From NCBI RefSeq assembly GCF_001665685.1, contig NZ_LZTB01000038.1, positions 62,001-126,000 of the forward strand: 64,000 bases of DNA. Reading direction: 5' to 3'. The stretch's first letter is position 1; each line of letters starts with the position of its first letter. The notes under the pieces were generated by a model. It had not been told where the DNA came from. It saw nothing but the letters and a program-made list of their open reading frames with translations, and made no database searches. The stretch comes from Mycobacterium sp. 852013-50091_SCH5140682 (lineage in GTDB: Bacteria; Actinomycetota; Actinomycetes; Mycobacteriales; Mycobacteriaceae). Below, piece by piece: positions 44,751 through 55,268 of this stretch. Both the position numbers and the translations under genes were made by a program.

Positions 44751-46157
44751 CTACACCGCGGCAGATCGGCGGGTCTGAGCGCGCCGCATCGCACCGATCG
44801 GATCGGCGTACAGCCCGCCGAGGGAGACGATGCCCGCACCGGCCTCCTGCACCCGGTTTCCGAATGCCGTGACGCGAATGTCGCGCGCCGCGAGCACCGA
44901 CCGCCGGGCGAAGGCCGACTCCACCGCGGCCATGCCCTCGGGGTATTCGGTGAAGGCCTGGCCGCCGACGATCAGATCGTCGGGGTTGAGCATGTCGCGC
45001 AGCAGTGCGACGGCCTCACCGAGCACGCGGGCCCGGTCGGCCAGCAGTTCGGCGGCCTGCGTGTTGCCCGCACGCGCAGCGCGCAGCACCGCCGGCAGGG
45101 TGGACGCAGGCCCGTCGGCGGGCACGATACGCAGCTTACGGGCCGCGGTCAGCACCGCCTCGTCGCTCACTGTCGACTCCAATTGCCCTGTACCACCGAG
45201 CAATTCGGACTGAGCGGGCAGGGCTGCGATGGTGCCGGGCCCGCTGGCCGGGGAATGCACGCGGCCGTCGATGGACAATGCGTAGCCCACGGTTTCGCGG
45301 GCATAGACGTACAGACTGGTCCTGGCCTGGCCGGCGTCGGCGCCCCGGCCCAATTGCTCCTCACGTCCGCGACCCAATTGCTCCTCGCGTCCGCGGCCCA
45401 ATTGCTCCTCACGTCCGCGCCGCGCGCCCGCCAGCAACAGCTCGGCACCCGCCATGGCGTCGACGTGCGAAGCCAGCGACACGGGCAGGCCCAGCGCCTC
45501 GGCCAGCACCGGCCCCACCGGGGCGTCGTGCCAACCCAGCCGGGGGTGATCGAGGTAGCCGGTGGTGCTGTCGACGACGCCACCGGAGGCGACGCCGACC
45601 CACAGCGGGCGACGGCGGTGCCAGCGGCTGAGGTAGCGCCGCGCGCTGGAGGCCAATGTGGCCAGCGCCGCGGCCTGCGCGCCGGACGGCGTCGGCGTCT
45701 CGACCACGTCGAGGGTGCGGCCGAACAGGTCGGCGGCCACGATCGAGGTGGTGCGGGCACCGATATGGATGCCAAGGGTGAGGAACGGCTCGTGGTTGAC
45801 CTCGACGGGCACCCGGGGGCGTCCGATGGCGCCCGACACCGCGAGGTCGGCGCGTTCCCGCAGGATGCCGGCCTCCAGCAACGCGGTGACCTGACGGTTC
45901 ACCGTCGCGATGCTGAGCTGGGTGTGCTGGGCGATGGCGTCACGCGCGATCGGCCCGCGCAGCCGCGCAGCGCTGAACACCGATGCGGCGGCCGCGTCGG
46001 CGACCTTGAGCGACGGCGCGACGATGTGCAGCAGGCGCGATTGGGGGTAGCGGGCACTCGCGGGGGTGAGCACGCGCTTGTTGTGCGCGGCGCCCGCGCG
46101 GGTGGAACGACGCAGCGGGGCGGCGGTGGCGGTGCTGACGGCGGTAGCGGTGGTCAC
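44751..46157 (-). CDS. ROK-family transcriptional regulator with in-frame 24-bp tandem repeat
   Basis: 468 residues. It has an N-terminal helix-turn-helix ([21 protein letters not shown]) and a ROK-like actin fold with [15 protein letters not shown] at the end. It lies at the Rv0485 position beside mshA. It contains REEQLGRG three times in a row, at about residues 247-270, encoded by the DNA repeat at 45347-45418. GTG at 46157 with AAGGA about 10 bases upstream. The sugar ligand is unknown; the Rv0485 homologue is described as a regulator of pe13/ppe18 expression. Confidence 0.88.
   Translation of the reverse strand: MTTATAVSTATAAPLRRSTRAGAAHNKRVLTPASARYPQSRLLHIVAPSLKVADAAAASVFSAARLRGPIARDAIAQHTQLSIATVNRQVTALLEAGILRERADLAVSGAIGRPRVPVEVNHEPFLTLGIHIGARTTSIVAADLFGRTLDVVETPTPSGAQAAALATLASSARRYLSRWHRRRPLWVGVASGGVVDSTTGYLDHPRLGWHDAPVGPVLAEALGLPVSLASHVDAMAGAELLLAGARRGREEQLGRGREEQLGRGREEQLGRGADAGQARTSLYVYARETVGYALSIDGRVHSPASGPGTIAALPAQSELLGGTGQLESTVSDEAVLTAARKLRIVPADGPASTLPAVLRAARAGNTQAAELLADRARVLGEAVALLRDMLNPDDLIVGGQAFTEYPEGMAAVESAFARRSVLAARDIRVTAFGNRVQEAGAGIVSLGGLYADPIGAMRRAQTRRSAAV
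45347..45418. repeat. Three tandem 24-bp units inside the ROK regulator gene
   Basis: Units at 45347-45370, 45371-45394 and 45395-45418 differ at only two positions. All share CCCAATTGCTCCTC and end GTCCGC. The length is a multiple of three, so copy-number change would add or remove REEQLGRG without a frameshift. Confidence 0.9.
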
Positions 46158-46348
46158 GTGAGAGGTCCTTACTGGAGGTCGGCCGGTGGATGGGGGCCAC
46201 ACCTGGCGACTCAGCAGGACAGGAAAACGGTGTCCGGGTACGAATCAGGCGCGGCGGGGTGCGCGACAACAACACGCACGCCGCACGAGGGCAGCCTGAG
46301 GACTCCGAGACACACGACGAACTTAGCACGCCAATTAAAGTTGGGCAG

Positions 46349-47101
46349 ATGACGACACCACAGAACGACCGCCGGGTGGCGGTGGTGACCGGCGCCAGCG
46401 CGGGCATCGGTGCAGCGACCGCCAAAACCCTTGCCTCCCTTGGCTTTCACGTGGTCTGCGTGGCCCGCCGAGCCGACCGGATCGAGGCCGTCGCCGCTGA
46501 GATCGACGGGACTGCGATTGTGGCGGACGTCACTGACGATGCGTCAGTTGAGGCCCTGGCGGCGGGCTTGGATCGCGTCGACGTGTTGGTGAACAACGCG
46601 GGCGGCGCCAGAGGTTTGGAGCCGGTGGCCGCGGCGGACCTGGATCACTGGCGCTGGATGTGGGAGACCAACGTGCTGGGCACCCTGCGGGTGACCAAGG
46701 CGTTGCTGCCCGCGCTGGAAGCCTCGGGTGACGGACTGATCGTCACGGTCACCTCGATCGCGGCGTTCGAGGTCTACGACAACGGCGGCGGCTACACATC
46801 GGCCAAGCATGCGCAGAGCGCGCTGCACCGCACCCTGCGCGGCGAGCTGCTGGGAAAACCGGTGCGGCTCACCGAAATTGCCCCCGGCGCGGTGCACACC
46901 GACTTCTCCCTGCTGCGCTTCGACGGTGATGCGGCGCGCGCCGACGCCGTCTACGCCGGGCTCACCCCGCTGGTGGCCGAGGACATCGCCGAGGTCATCG
47001 GTTTCGTCGCGACCCGCCCCAGCCACGTCGACCTGGACCAGATCGTGATCCGGCCGCGCGATCAGGCGTCTGCCACCCGGTACCACCGCAGGACGGATTA
47101 G
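46349..47101 (+). CDS. Short-chain dehydrogenase/reductase (Rv0484c-like)
   Basis: 250 residues. [20 protein letters not shown] (TGxxxGxG), [13 protein letters not shown], Ser in [16 protein letters not shown] and the catalytic Tyr-Lys in [10 protein letters not shown]. The CVARRAD segment after the second strand (Arg) favours NADP(H). ATG at 46349; no clear ribosome site. It overlaps the end of the convergent L,D-transpeptidase gene by four bases. Substrate unknown. Confidence 0.88.
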   Translation: MTTPQNDRRVAVVTGASAGIGAATAKTLASLGFHVVCVARRADRIEAVAAEIDGTAIVADVTDDASVEALAAGLDRVDVLVNNAGGARGLEPVAAADLDHWRWMWETNVLGTLRVTKALLPALEASGDGLIVTVTSIAAFEVYDNGGGYTSAKHAQSALHRTLRGELLGKPVRLTEIAPGAVHTDFSLLRFDGDAARADAVYAGLTPLVAEDIAEVIGFVATRPSHVDLDQIVIRPRDQASATRYHRRTD

Positions 47102-48423
47102 CCGCCCGGCCCCCGGGCCGGCGGCGGCGTCGTGGTGGTCGGCGTACCCGACAGGGTCGGCGCATCGGTGGGCGTCGCAGGAGCGCTCACCGGGATCTCC
47201 GGCGGCTTCTTGTTGTTGATGGCCGACATGGACACCCACTCGTCCCAGCTGATCGCCCAGTCCCAGATGTCGCCGTCGGCGTAGGACAGCTGGATGGACG
47301 TGCCGGTGACCTCGACCGGGTCGCCGTACATCGCGGTGTGGAAGTACTGCTCCGCATCACCGGTGGACAGGTTGATACAGCCGTTGGTGACGTTGGTGTT
47401 GCCCTGGGCACCGGAGCTGGCGGGGTTGGCGTGGATGAACTCGCCGTTGTTGGAGATCCGCACCGCCCAACGCTCGTGGACGTTGCTGTAGCCGGCGGCC
47501 GGGTTGGACATGTAGAAGTCGGCGTACTTCTCGGTGACGACGTGGGTGCCGCTGCGGGTGACGTTGCGCGGCAGGTCGGCCTCGCCGTAGCTGCACGGGA
47601 AGTCGAACAGCACGCCGCCGTCGTTGATCACCTGGATGCGGTGGCTGGCCGCGTCGGCCTTGACCACCTGGCGGCGGCCGATTTCGATGCTGAGCGTGGA
47701 ATCGGCGGCCCCGTAGGCATCGTCGCCGAACTTCACGCCGTAGAGCGGTGCGCTCACGTTGACCTTGGTTCCGGCCGGGTAGTACTCGCGGGTGCGCCAG
47801 TGCACCCGGGAGCCGGCAGCCTCGTCGGGCAGCCAGGCCCAGGCACCTTCCACGGGCGGATCCGTGGTGACCTTGAGCGCCTTTTCGACGGTCACCTTGT
47901 CGGCGTCGCTGATGGAGGCGTCGAACTGCAGGATGATCGGCGCGGCCACCCCGACGACCTGGCCGTCGGCGAGCTGGAACTGCCCGTTGACCTGCTTCTG
48001 CGGGTCGATGGTCTTGAACTTGGCCTGCAGCGGTTGGGCCTTGCCGTCGTGCCCCACGACTGACCCGGACCACTTGTAGGTCACGCCGTAGCCGAGTGGT
48101 TCGGTGACCGTGTAGGCGGTGCGGTCGCTGTTGAGCGCGCCGGCCACGATTTTGCCGTCCGGATTTGTCAGGCTGACGGTCTGAAACCAGCCGTCAGCGA
48201 CCTGGACTCCCACGGCAGCGGTCGGGATCACATCGGACGCGTCAGCACCGGGCTGGTAGGTCACCTTCGGGGCCGCCGGGGCGGCCTCCGGGGCGGACTT
48301 GGGCGTCGAGTTACCCGAGCATGCTGCCAGCACACTTGCGCCGACTCCGACAGCAAGCGTGGACAGGGCTCGGCGCCGGTTCATCACCGGCGCCGGGACC
48401 TGGAAAAAACCGGCTGAGCTCAC
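47098..48423 (-). CDS. L,D-transpeptidase lipoprotein (LdtC/LprQ type)
   Basis: 441 residues. A signal peptide with a lipobox ending VLAAC (Cys35) is followed by two Ig-like domains and a YkuD catalytic domain with His331 ([11 protein letters not shown]) and Cys349 ([12 protein letters not shown]). The C-terminal tail is Thr/Pro-rich. It cross-links peptidoglycan 3-3, outside the membrane. Orthologue of M. tuberculosis LdtMt5 (Rv0483) by position. GTG start at 48423, followed downstream by the SDR in convergent orientation. Confidence 0.93.
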   Translation of the reverse strand: MSSAGFFQVPAPVMNRRRALSTLAVGVGASVLAACSGNSTPKSAPEAAPAAPKVTYQPGADASDVIPTAAVGVQVADGWFQTVSLTNPDGKIVAGALNSDRTAYTVTEPLGYGVTYKWSGSVVGHDGKAQPLQAKFKTIDPQKQVNGQFQLADGQVVGVAAPIILQFDASISDADKVTVEKALKVTTDPPVEGAWAWLPDEAAGSRVHWRTREYYPAGTKVNVSAPLYGVKFGDDAYGAADSTLSIEIGRRQVVKADAASHRIQVINDGGVLFDFPCSYGEADLPRNVTRSGTHVVTEKYADFYMSNPAAGYSNVHERWAVRISNNGEFIHANPASSGAQGNTNVTNGCINLSTGDAEQYFHTAMYGDPVEVTGTSIQLSYADGDIWDWAISWDEWVSMSAINNKKPPEIPVSAPATPTDAPTLSGTPTTTTPPPARGPGG

Positions 48424-48429
48424 GTGGAC

Positions 48430-49494
48430 CTAGGGTACCGATAGCGAGCTGCCAATCAGAATTGGTTCGGGTGTGAGATCTATCCCGAACACCTCGCGGA
48501 CACCGGCCTGCACACGTCTGGCCAGCGCAATCACGTCGGCGCTCGTGGCCCCGCCACGGTTGGTCAGGGCCAGGGCGTGCTTGGTCGACAACCGGGCCGG
48601 GGCGTCGGCACCGGGGAAGCCCTTGCCGAAGCCGGCATGCTCCACGAGCCAGCCCGCCGCGAGTTTCACGCCGTCGGGGGCCGGGTAATGCGGCACGTCG
48701 GCCGATTTCCGCAACGCGTCGAACTGGGCCGCCGACACCACCGGGTTGGTGAAGAACGAGCCGACGCTCCACGTGTCGTGATCGTCCGCGTCGAGCACCA
48801 TGCCCTTGCCTGCCCGCAACTTGAGCACGGTTTCCCGGACCAGCAGCGGATCGGCCCGCTCGCCGGTCTCCACACCGAGTGCGTTGGCCAGTTCCCGGTA
48901 GCGCAGCGGCGCGCTGCGGCCGTGCGCGTCGAGCTCGAATTCCACCTCGAGCACGATGACGGCATCCGAGTGCTTGAGCACGCTGGTCCGGTAAGCGAAA
49001 CGCAGTTCTTCCGGTGCGGCCCAACGGTCTTCGCCGCTGCGGCGGTCGAGCAGACGGACCCGCCGGATGGTGTCGGCAACCTCGGTTCCGTATGCGCCGA
49101 CGTTCTGCACGGGCGTCGCTCCGGCGGAGCCGGGTATTCCGGACAGGCATTCCAGCCCGCCCAATCCGTGCGCCAGTGCGGTCACCACCACGTCGTCGAA
49201 CACCGCTCCTGCCTCGGCGCGCACGATGTTGCCTTCGACGGTGATCTCGGTGTTGGCCACCCGCACCACGGTGAGCTCGGGTTGGGTGTCGGCGAGGTCA
49301 TCGGCGAGCACCACGTTGGAGCCACCGGCGAGCACCAGGATCGGATCGTCGAGTGCGCGCAGCACGCCGACGAGTTGTTCGGTGCTGGTGCAGGTCAGGA
49401 CCCGGCGCGCGACCGGCCCGACGCGCAGCGTGGTCAGCGGCGCCAGCGGAACCGACTCGGCAACCGCCACCCCGGCGACATACGAAGTGGCCAC
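48430..49494 (-). CDS. murB: UDP-N-acetylenolpyruvoylglucosamine reductase
   Basis: 354 residues. The FAD-binding segments are [30 protein letters not shown] and [15 protein letters not shown]. The proton-donor Ser lies in [14 protein letters not shown], with the catalytic C-terminal Glu in the LTPEPILIG end. It reduces the enolpyruvyl group to form UDP-MurNAc with NADPH, in the cytosol. Seven bases from the L,D-transpeptidase gene, so both wall genes are probably co-transcribed. Confidence 0.96.
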   Translation of the reverse strand: MATSYVAGVAVAESVPLAPLTTLRVGPVARRVLTCTSTEQLVGVLRALDDPILVLAGGSNVVLADDLADTQPELTVVRVANTEITVEGNIVRAEAGAVFDDVVVTALAHGLGGLECLSGIPGSAGATPVQNVGAYGTEVADTIRRVRLLDRRSGEDRWAAPEELRFAYRTSVLKHSDAVIVLEVEFELDAHGRSAPLRYRELANALGVETGERADPLLVRETVLKLRAGKGMVLDADDHDTWSVGSFFTNPVVSAAQFDALRKSADVPHYPAPDGVKLAAGWLVEHAGFGKGFPGADAPARLSTKHALALTNRGGATSADVIALARRVQAGVREVFGIDLTPEPILIGSSLSVP

Positions 49495-49520
49495 GGCCGG
49501 TAACGGTAGCGTGGCCGGCT

Positions 49521-50027
49521 ATGCCGCGATCATTCGACATGGCCACCGAATATCCCGCCACGGTCGAACGGGTGCATCAGGCTTTCCGCAGCGAGCAGTA
49601 CTGGCGCGCCCGGCTGGCCAATTTCGGCGCCGACGATGCCACGCTGGACAAGTTGACCGTCAGCGACGACGGGCACGTCGACGTCATCACCAGTCACGTG
49701 CTGCGCGCCGACGGGCTGCCTGCGTTGGTGTCGCAGTTCCACCACGGCGACCTACGGATCCGCCGGGAGGAGCATTGGCAGCCGGTTCGTGACGGCCGGT
49801 CCGCCGTGACCGTCAGCGGCTTCATCGCCGGGGCGCCGGTGACTTTGGACGGCGGCGGGGTGCTGGCGCTTGCCGGTGGCGGTGCCCGGCTGACGGTGAC
49901 GCTCAGCGTCGAAGTCAGGGTGCCGTTGGTCGGCGGCAAGATCGAGAACTTCATCGGCGGCCAGCTGGTCGATCTGCTGACTGCCGAACAGCGGTTCACC
50001 ACGGTGTGGATCACCGAGAACAGCTGA
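49521..50027 (+). CDS. DUF2505 family protein
   Basis: 168 residues. It resembles START/SRPBCC-like lipid-binding proteins: MATEYPATVERVHQAFRSEQ, DVITSHVLRADGLPALVSQF, VEVRVPLVGGKIENFIGGQL and DLLTAEQRFTTVWI. This is the DUF2505 pattern, conserved in actinobacteria at the Rv0481c position. Start ATG 49521, divergent from murB. A hydrophobic ligand is plausible. Confidence 0.83.
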   Translation: MPRSFDMATEYPATVERVHQAFRSEQYWRARLANFGADDATLDKLTVSDDGHVDVITSHVLRADGLPALVSQFHHGDLRIRREEHWQPVRDGRSAVTVSGFIAGAPVTLDGGGVLALAGGGARLTVTLSVEVRVPLVGGKIENFIGGQLVDLLTAEQRFTTVWITENS

Positions 50028-50050
50028 GCACGGCGGTAGCGTCGAAAGCC

Positions 50051-50878
50051 ATGAGTCGGCCCGTCGGGGCGATCACGCGGGGCACCACCGGATACAACCG
50101 GCTGCGCCGCAGCGATCGTTGGCTGGTGCATTCGGCGCGCGTGCGTACCGCGCTGAGTGCGGCGGCCGACCCGCTGGTGGTGGACCTGGGCTACGGCGCA
50201 CTTCCGGTCACCACGCTCGAGCTGGCGGCACGCTTGCAGTCCGTGCGGGCCGATACCCGCGTCGTCGGCCTGGAGATCCACCCGGCGCGGGTGGCGACGG
50301 CCCGGGCTCTAGCCCGCACGCGGGGCGCGGATCCGTCGGTCGCAGCTCGCCCGTCCGTCGAGTTCGCCCTCGGTGGCTTCGAACTGGCCGGCCTGCGCCC
50401 GGTGCTGGTGCGCGCGTTCAACGTGTTGCGGCAGTATCCGGCCGAGGCGGTGCCCGAGGCGTGGGCGACGATGCAGCACCGGCTGGCCCCGGGCGGCTTG
50501 ATCATCGACGGCACGTGCGACGAGCTGGGCCGATTGAGCTGCTGGGTGCTGCTCGACGCCGCCGGACCGGTGAGCCTGACCCTGGCGTGCGACCCGTTCA
50601 GCATCGAACGGCCGTCGGATCTGGCGGTACGCCTGCCGAAGGTGCTCATCCACCACAACGTGCCCGGCCAGCCCATCCACGCCCTGCTCAGCGCCGCCGA
50701 TCTGGCCTGGGCCAGTGTGGCCGGGCACGGCGTGTTCGGGCCGCGGGTGCGCTGGCGGGCGATGCTGGAATTGCTGCGCGACGCGAGCTACGGGGGCTTT
50801 CCGGTCGAGCCGCCGCGGCGCCGCATGCGCGACGGCGTCCTGACAGTGCCGTGGGCGACCGTCGCACCACTATCCTGA
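50051..50878 (+). CDS. Class I SAM-dependent methyltransferase-like protein
   Basis: 275 residues. The nucleotide-binding strand-loop is VVDLGYGALPVTTLELAARL, with VVGLEIHPARVATARAL as the acidic second strand. FNVLRQYPAEAVPEAW and the LAPGGLIIDGTCDELGR motif follow. DLGYG replaces the usual DxGxGxG, a slight deviation. ATG at 50051. It forms a short run with the nitrilase and LmeA-like genes. Acceptor unknown. Confidence 0.75.
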   Translation: MSRPVGAITRGTTGYNRLRRSDRWLVHSARVRTALSAAADPLVVDLGYGALPVTTLELAARLQSVRADTRVVGLEIHPARVATARALARTRGADPSVAARPSVEFALGGFELAGLRPVLVRAFNVLRQYPAEAVPEAWATMQHRLAPGGLIIDGTCDELGRLSCWVLLDAAGPVSLTLACDPFSIERPSDLAVRLPKVLIHHNVPGQPIHALLSAADLAWASVAGHGVFGPRVRWRAMLELLRDASYGGFPVEPPRRRMRDGVLTVPWATVAPLS

Positions 50879-50882
50879 GGCC

Positions 50883-51698
50883 ATGCGAGTTGCCTTGGCG
50901 CAGATCACCACCGACACCGATCCGGCGGCCAATCTCGAGCTCGTCGAGTCCTATACGCGCCGCGCCGCAGCCGTCGGCGCTCAGCTGGTGCTCTTCCCCG
51001 AGGCCACCATGTGCCGCTTCGGGGTGCCGTTGGCACCGGTTGCGCAACCGCTGGACGGCCCATGGGCCAACGGGGTGCGCGACATCGCCGCCGCCGCCGG
51101 GGTCGTGGTGGTGGCCGGGATGTTCGCGCCTGCCGACGCGGGGCGGGTGACCAACACCCTGCTGGCGACGGGGCCGTCGGTCGAGGCGCATTACCACAAG
51201 ATCCATCTCTACGATGCCTTCGGGTTCGCCGAATCCAAAACTGTCGCACCAGGTTTCGAGCCGGTGACGATAACCGTCGACGGTGTGACGGTCGGGCTGA
51301 CCACGTGCTACGACATCCGCTTCCCCGAACTGTTCGTCGAGCTGGCCCGCCGCGGGACCCAGCTGATCACCGTGCACGCGTCCTGGGCGTCGGGGCCGGG
51401 CAAGCTCGAACAGTGGACACTGCTGGCCCGGGCGCGGGCACTGGACACCACGGGGTTTGTCGCGGCGGTGGATCAGCCCTATCCGGGTGACGAGCTCGCC
51501 AAGGCCGGGCCGACCGGCGCGGGCGGCAGCATCGTCGCCTCCCCCACCGGTGAGGTGGTGGCAGCGGCGGGCACGGAGACGGAGTTGCTGATCGCGGACA
51601 TCGACCTCGATGCCGCCCGGCGGGCCCGCGAGAGCATCGCGGTGCTGCAGAACCGCTCAGAGCTCGCTCAGATCGGTAGGGCACAATCGGCGGGGTGA
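50883..51698 (+). CDS. Carbon-nitrogen hydrolase (nitrilase superfamily)
   Basis: 271 residues. The catalytic triad is Glu40 (LVLFPEATM), Lys106 (YHKIHLYDAFG) and Cys142 (LTTCYDIRFPELF). It is an amidase-type branch member, close to Nit2/omega-amidase in layout, at the Rv0480c position. It hydrolyses an amide such as a deaminated glutathione or 2-oxo acid amide; the natural substrate is not sure. The stop overlaps the next GTG start. Confidence 0.9.
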   Translation: MRVALAQITTDTDPAANLELVESYTRRAAAVGAQLVLFPEATMCRFGVPLAPVAQPLDGPWANGVRDIAAAAGVVVVAGMFAPADAGRVTNTLLATGPSVEAHYHKIHLYDAFGFAESKTVAPGFEPVTITVDGVTVGLTTCYDIRFPELFVELARRGTQLITVHASWASGPGKLEQWTLLARARALDTTGFVAAVDQPYPGDELAKAGPTGAGGSIVASPTGEVVAAAGTETELLIADIDLDAARRARESIAVLQNRSELAQIGRAQSAG

Positions 51699-52603
51699 CC
51701 GATCCCTGGGCTCGCCCCACCGACCAGTCCCCTCCCGTGACGTCCGAGAGCGCGCCCGAGCCTGCCCAGGCTCCGCCGCCCGGATACCCGGCGACCCCGC
51801 CGCCCGCGGCGTCAACGCCGCCCGACGCGCCGAAACCGCCCACGTCGGCGGCATCGAAGATCAAGAATCTGCTGTCCGATCCGCTGTCGATCGTGCTGGT
51901 CGTGGTCATCGTGCTGGCCCTGGTCGCCGCGGGGCTGCTGGGCGGCGAACTGTACGCCCGCAAGCGCGCCGACAGCATCGTCGCGGGTGTCGTCGCCTGT
52001 GTCGTACAGGACGACGCCAAGGCATCGTTCGACCCGCTGCCGCCGTTCCTGTGGCAGCACGCCACCGGGCACTACACCAACATCAACATCGAGACGGCCG
52101 GTAACCAGATCCGCGAGGCCAAGGGCATGAAGGTGGTGCTCGGCATCAAGGACGTGCGCATCCACGACACCGCCGATTCCAGCGGCACCGTCGGATCGCT
52201 GACGGCCGACATCACGTGGTCGCTCGACGGCCTGAGGCAGACGGCCGCCAACATGGTGCAGCTGCCGTTCATCGGCTCGGCCATCACCGATGTGTCGACG
52301 AATGCCTCCGCGGGCACCATCCAGCTCAAGAGCATGCTCGGCACCATCACCGCCAAGCCGGTGGTGGCGAACAAGGGCATCGCCTTGCAGATCACCGAGC
52401 TGAACGCGATCGGGCTGTCGTGGCCGCGCGAAATGATCCAGCCCATCCTGGACAGCTTCACCAGCCAGCTGACCGACAACTACCCGATGGGTATCCACGC
52501 CGACAGCGTGCAGGTCACCGACAACGGCGTGAAGGCGCAGTATTCGACGCAGAACGCGTCGATGCCCAAGGCGTCCGAGGACCCCTGCTTCGCGAAGCTG
52601 TGA
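51695..52603 (+). CDS. LmeA-like DUF2993 membrane-anchored protein
   Basis: 302 residues. A Pro/Ala-rich cytoplasmic N-terminus is followed by one membrane helix (SIVLVVVIVLALVAAGLLGG), then an extracytoplasmic domain with RADSIVAGVVACVVQDDAKA, QLTDNYPMGIHADSVQVTDN and a final DPCFAKL. DUF2993 includes LmeA, needed for lipomannan elongation in mycobacteria. Here at the Rv0479c position. Lipid binding at the outer face of the plasma membrane is likely. Confidence 0.82.
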   Translation: MTDPWARPTDQSPPVTSESAPEPAQAPPPGYPATPPPAASTPPDAPKPPTSAASKIKNLLSDPLSIVLVVVIVLALVAAGLLGGELYARKRADSIVAGVVACVVQDDAKASFDPLPPFLWQHATGHYTNINIETAGNQIREAKGMKVVLGIKDVRIHDTADSSGTVGSLTADITWSLDGLRQTAANMVQLPFIGSAITDVSTNASAGTIQLKSMLGTITAKPVVANKGIALQITELNAIGLSWPREMIQPILDSFTSQLTDNYPMGIHADSVQVTDNGVKAQYSTQNASMPKASEDPCFAKL

Positions 52604-52607
52604 GTCG

Positions 52608-53285
52608 CTAGTCCAGGGCCTCGAGCACCGCACGGGTCCCGGACAGGCCCAGCCTGGTGGCACCGGCCTGCAGCATCGCGACGGCCTGCTGCGCGGTGCG
52701 GATGCCGCCGCTGGCCTTGACCCCGAGCCGCCCGCCGACCGCGCCTGCCATCAGCTCGACCGCCCGCACCGAAGCGCCGCCGCTGGGGTGAAACCCGGTG
52801 GAGGTCTTGACGAAATCGGCTCCGGCGTCCTCGCTGACACGACACACGTCGAGCAGCAGCCGCTCGCCGGAGAACTCCAGCAGCGCCGCGGATTCGACGA
52901 TCACCTTCAGCGTCGCCGCGGGCAGCGCGGAGCGGACCGCGGCCACGTCGGCGGCGACTGCGTCGAGGTCGCCCGCCAGGGCCGCCCCGACGTCGATGAC
53001 CATGTCGACCTCGGCGGCACCCGCCTCGGCGGCCAGCGCCGCCTCGTTGGCCTTGACCACCGACAGGTGCTTGCCCGACGGGAACCCGGCCACTGTGGCG
53101 ACGGTCAGGCCGTCGACGCAGGCGGCCCGGGCGACCGGGACGAACGACGGCGACACGCAAACCGCGAAAACACCCAGCGCAGCCGCGTCGGCCACCAGCG
53201 CCGCCACATCGGCAGCGGTGGCCTCGGGTTTGAGCAGGGTGTGGTCGACAAGCGCGGCCACCTGGGCGCGGGTGTAGCCAGTCAT
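52608..53285 (-). CDS. deoC: Deoxyribose-phosphate aldolase
   Basis: 225 residues. [10 protein letters not shown] opens it. Then come [39 protein letters not shown] and [12 protein letters not shown]. The Schiff-base lysine lies in [15 protein letters not shown] and the second lysine in [15 protein letters not shown]. It cleaves deoxyribose-5-phosphate to acetaldehyde and glyceraldehyde-3-phosphate. ATG at 53285 shares one base with the stop of the upstream DUF2599 gene. Confidence 0.95.
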   Translation of the reverse strand: MTGYTRAQVAALVDHTLLKPEATAADVAALVADAAALGVFAVCVSPSFVPVARAACVDGLTVATVAGFPSGKHLSVVKANEAALAAEAGAAEVDMVIDVGAALAGDLDAVAADVAAVRSALPAATLKVIVESAALLEFSGERLLLDVCRVSEDAGADFVKTSTGFHPSGGASVRAVELMAGAVGGRLGVKASGGIRTAQQAVAMLQAGATRLGLSGTRAVLEALD

Positions 53286-53710
53286 CAGAACGGTTCCTCC
53301 GTACCGCCGGGATTGCACCGGGTCGCCACCATCTGTTCGGGTGGCACCTGCGGGCGCCACGGCTCCAAGTTCCAGCTGGTCTTGCCCGGCTCGACGAGCT
53401 CGGCGAACGTCCAGTGGCACAGGAACTGTTCGCGCATACCGGGCAGGTCGGCGTCCGGCGACAGGGTCAATACCTCGCCCCAGGCCTCGTCGGCCTGCGC
53501 CGTGGTGCCGGGTTGCGCGGCCAGCTGCCGCGCGGCGGCGGTGGGATAGACCCGAAGGCTCGACAGGTCACCCCACTTGGCCCACTGCACGTGGTCGACG
53601 TACGGCGGCGCGGGCCCGGGATCAGGTTCGGCGACGGCGGCCGGCGCGAGAGTGAGCAGCGCGGACAACGTCAAGCAGGCCGCACCGAGTGCGGCCTTCG
53701 GTGATCGCAT
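53285..53710 (-). CDS. Secreted DUF2599 family protein
   Basis: 141 residues. A Sec signal peptide ([20 protein letters not shown], then ending AAVAEPD) precedes a small domain: [20 protein letters not shown], two cysteines (EQFLCHWTF and TRCNPGG) that can form a disulfide, and [15 protein letters not shown] near the end. Found at the Rv0477 position. Function unknown; exported. ATG at 53710 sits 5 bases downstream of the Rv0476-like stop. Confidence 0.85.
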   Translation of the reverse strand: MRSPKAALGAACLTLSALLTLAPAAVAEPDPGPAPPYVDHVQWAKWGDLSSLRVYPTAAARQLAAQPGTTAQADEAWGEVLTLSPDADLPGMREQFLCHWTFAELVEPGKTSWNLEPWRPQVPPEQMVATRCNPGGTEEPF

Positions 53711-53714
53711 CGAC

Positions 53715-53996
53715 CTACCGTTTTCCTTGGATCTCAAGCAGCTTGGGGCGCACGTCGACCAGGTAGACACCGGTGGCGCAGGCAGAGATGGCGGCCCCGA
53801 AGGCGTCGCGCATCAACAGTTCCAGGAGCAGTCCTACTCCGAGGATGGCCAGCCACACCGGCTTGGTGAGCTTGCCCGTGGCTGTGTAGGCGTCGGGCCG
53901 CTGCATGGCCGCGTTCACGAAGGCGTAGACACCGACGACGAACACCGCGACGACGATGACAGCAACAATGACGCCCGCAAGGTTGGCAAGTATCAC
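53715..53996 (-). CDS. DUF2516 small membrane protein
   Basis: 93 residues, two membrane helices. [19 protein letters not shown], then a polar loop [19 protein letters not shown], and a second helix [14 protein letters not shown]. The basic end is [10 protein letters not shown]. Rv0476-type. Probably transcribed with the DUF2599 protein and deoC. Function unknown. Confidence 0.84.
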   Translation of the reverse strand: MILANLAGVIVAVIVVAVFVVGVYAFVNAAMQRPDAYTATGKLTKPVWLAILGVGLLLELLMRDAFGAAISACATGVYLVDVRPKLLEIQGKR

Positions 53997-54071
53997 CTCA
54001 CCACCCTATGCGGGCGTCATCGTCTGTGCGAACGACCGGGCCTCAATCGTGTGGCAGCCGGTCGGACGGAA

Positions 54072-54701
54072 TTACTTCTGGGTCACCTTCTTGGCCGGGG
54101 TGGCGGCCTTCTTGGCGGCGGGAGCCGGAGCAGCCTTCTTGGCGGCCGGGGTGGCCGGGGCAGCCTTCTTGGCCGGGGCGGCCTTCTTGGCGGGGGCGGC
54201 CTTCTCGGCCTTCTTCGGCAGTTCGACGCCGACGAGCTTGGCGGCACGCTCACCGACGGCGCGGGTCTGCGACGCCACGGTGCCCAGCGCTTCCTGGGTC
54301 AGCTCGGTGACCTGGTCGGTGTATCCCTCGACACGGCTGGCGGCCTCTTCGATCGCCGGCTGGTTGCGCAGGCGCTCGAGGGCGGCCTCGCCACGCTCGA
54401 CGAGCTTGTTGTAGGTCGCGGTGGCCTGGTCGGCGTAGCCTTCGGCAGCCTTGCGCAGTTCCTCGGAGGTGAACTTCTCGCGCAGCTCGCCGAACTGGCC
54501 CGGCAGGTCTTCCTGCAGCTTGTTCAGGCGGGCACGGCTCTCCTCGACGCGGGTGTTGGCGTCGGTGCGGGCCTCTTCGGCGCGCTCACGCAGGCTCGCG
54601 ATGATCTCGTTCACGGTGGCCAGGGCCAGATCGGCGGCGCCGACGGCGGCGAACAGGGGGGCCTTGAGATCCTCGACGTTGGGCTGGTTCTTCTCGGTCA
54701 T
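54072..54701 (-). CDS. hbhA: Heparin-binding hemagglutinin HbhA
   Basis: 209 residues. A long coiled-coil region runs from about residue 20 to 155 ([20 protein letters not shown]-like heptads; [20 protein letters not shown]). It is followed by a Lys/Ala/Pro-rich tail with repeated PAKKAA units, the heparin-binding and methylation region. No signal peptide. Surface-associated adhesin in mycobacteria, also tied to lipid inclusions. GAAAGGAAATTC before the ATG gives a good ribosome site. Confidence 0.95.
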   Translation of the reverse strand: MTEKNQPNVEDLKAPLFAAVGAADLALATVNEIIASLRERAEEARTDANTRVEESRARLNKLQEDLPGQFGELREKFTSEELRKAAEGYADQATATYNKLVERGEAALERLRNQPAIEEAASRVEGYTDQVTELTQEALGTVASQTRAVGERAAKLVGVELPKKAEKAAPAKKAAPAKKAAPATPAAKKAAPAPAAKKAATPAKKVTQK

Positions 54702-54714
54702 GTCGAATTTCCTT

Positions 54715-55182
54715 TCAGATGCTTGCAGTTGATGACGGGGGTGTGTGCGGTGTTTCTGAAGGCGTTTCCGGCACTGAGTCCTGCGATGCCGGCACCGCCT
54801 CTGCTGTGTCTTCGCTGCCCTCGTTCTGCTGACAGAAAGACGTGTATATGTCGAGCAGCACCTGCTTCTGCCGCTCGGTGATCGCGGTGTCGCCGACTAT
54901 TGCGTCGCGGACCCGGTTGCCCTCGGTGGGTTCGAGGATCCCGGCCCGCAGGTAGAGCACCTCGGCAGAAACCCGCAATGCCTTGGCGATCTCCTTGAGC
55001 ACATCCGCTGAAGGTTTGCGCAGTCCCCGCTCGATCTGGCTGAGGTAGGGATTGCTCACGCCGGCCTTCTCGGCGAGTTGGCGCACGGACACCTGAGCGG
55101 CCTCACGCTGGCTGCGAATGAAGCTTCCGATGTCCGAAGCCGCATTGCTCACCACGGCTGCAAGATTCTCGTCCTGCGACAT
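54715..55182 (-). CDS. XRE-family transcriptional regulator (Rv0474-like)
   Basis: 155 residues. It has an N-terminal helix-turn-helix, [20 protein letters not shown] and [20 protein letters not shown]. The middle is [15 protein letters not shown], then a linker and an acidic Ser/Thr/Pro tail. The M. tuberculosis homologue has been described as a copper-responsive repressor. A palindrome TGCT-N10-AGCA lies 55-72 bases upstream. ATG at 55182. Thirteen bases separate it from hbhA, so they are probably co-transcribed. Confidence 0.9.
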   Translation of the reverse strand: MSQDENLAAVVSNAASDIGSFIRSQREAAQVSVRQLAEKAGVSNPYLSQIERGLRKPSADVLKEIAKALRVSAEVLYLRAGILEPTEGNRVRDAIVGDTAITERQKQVLLDIYTSFCQQNEGSEDTAEAVPASQDSVPETPSETPHTPPSSTASI

Positions 55183-55236
55183 GTTGAGCCTCGTTCCGTT
55201 TGGGCTTGCGCTGACAAAACCCACGGTACGACCTAG

Positions 55237-55254
55237 TGCTAACAATTGCAAGCA
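55237..55254. promoter_or_regulatory. Palindrome upstream of the XRE gene, TGCT-N2-CAATTG-N2-AGCA
   Basis: An 18-bp near-perfect palindrome (two mismatched pairs) lies in the gap between the DUF445 stop and the XRE regulator start. It is a plausible self-operator. Binding is inferred. Confidence 0.45.
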
Positions 55255-55268
55255 CCTGCTAGCGCAGG

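Noticed and set aside
45347-45418. CRISPR-like repeat array
   Set aside because: Units are directly adjacent without spacers and lie in frame inside a coding region.
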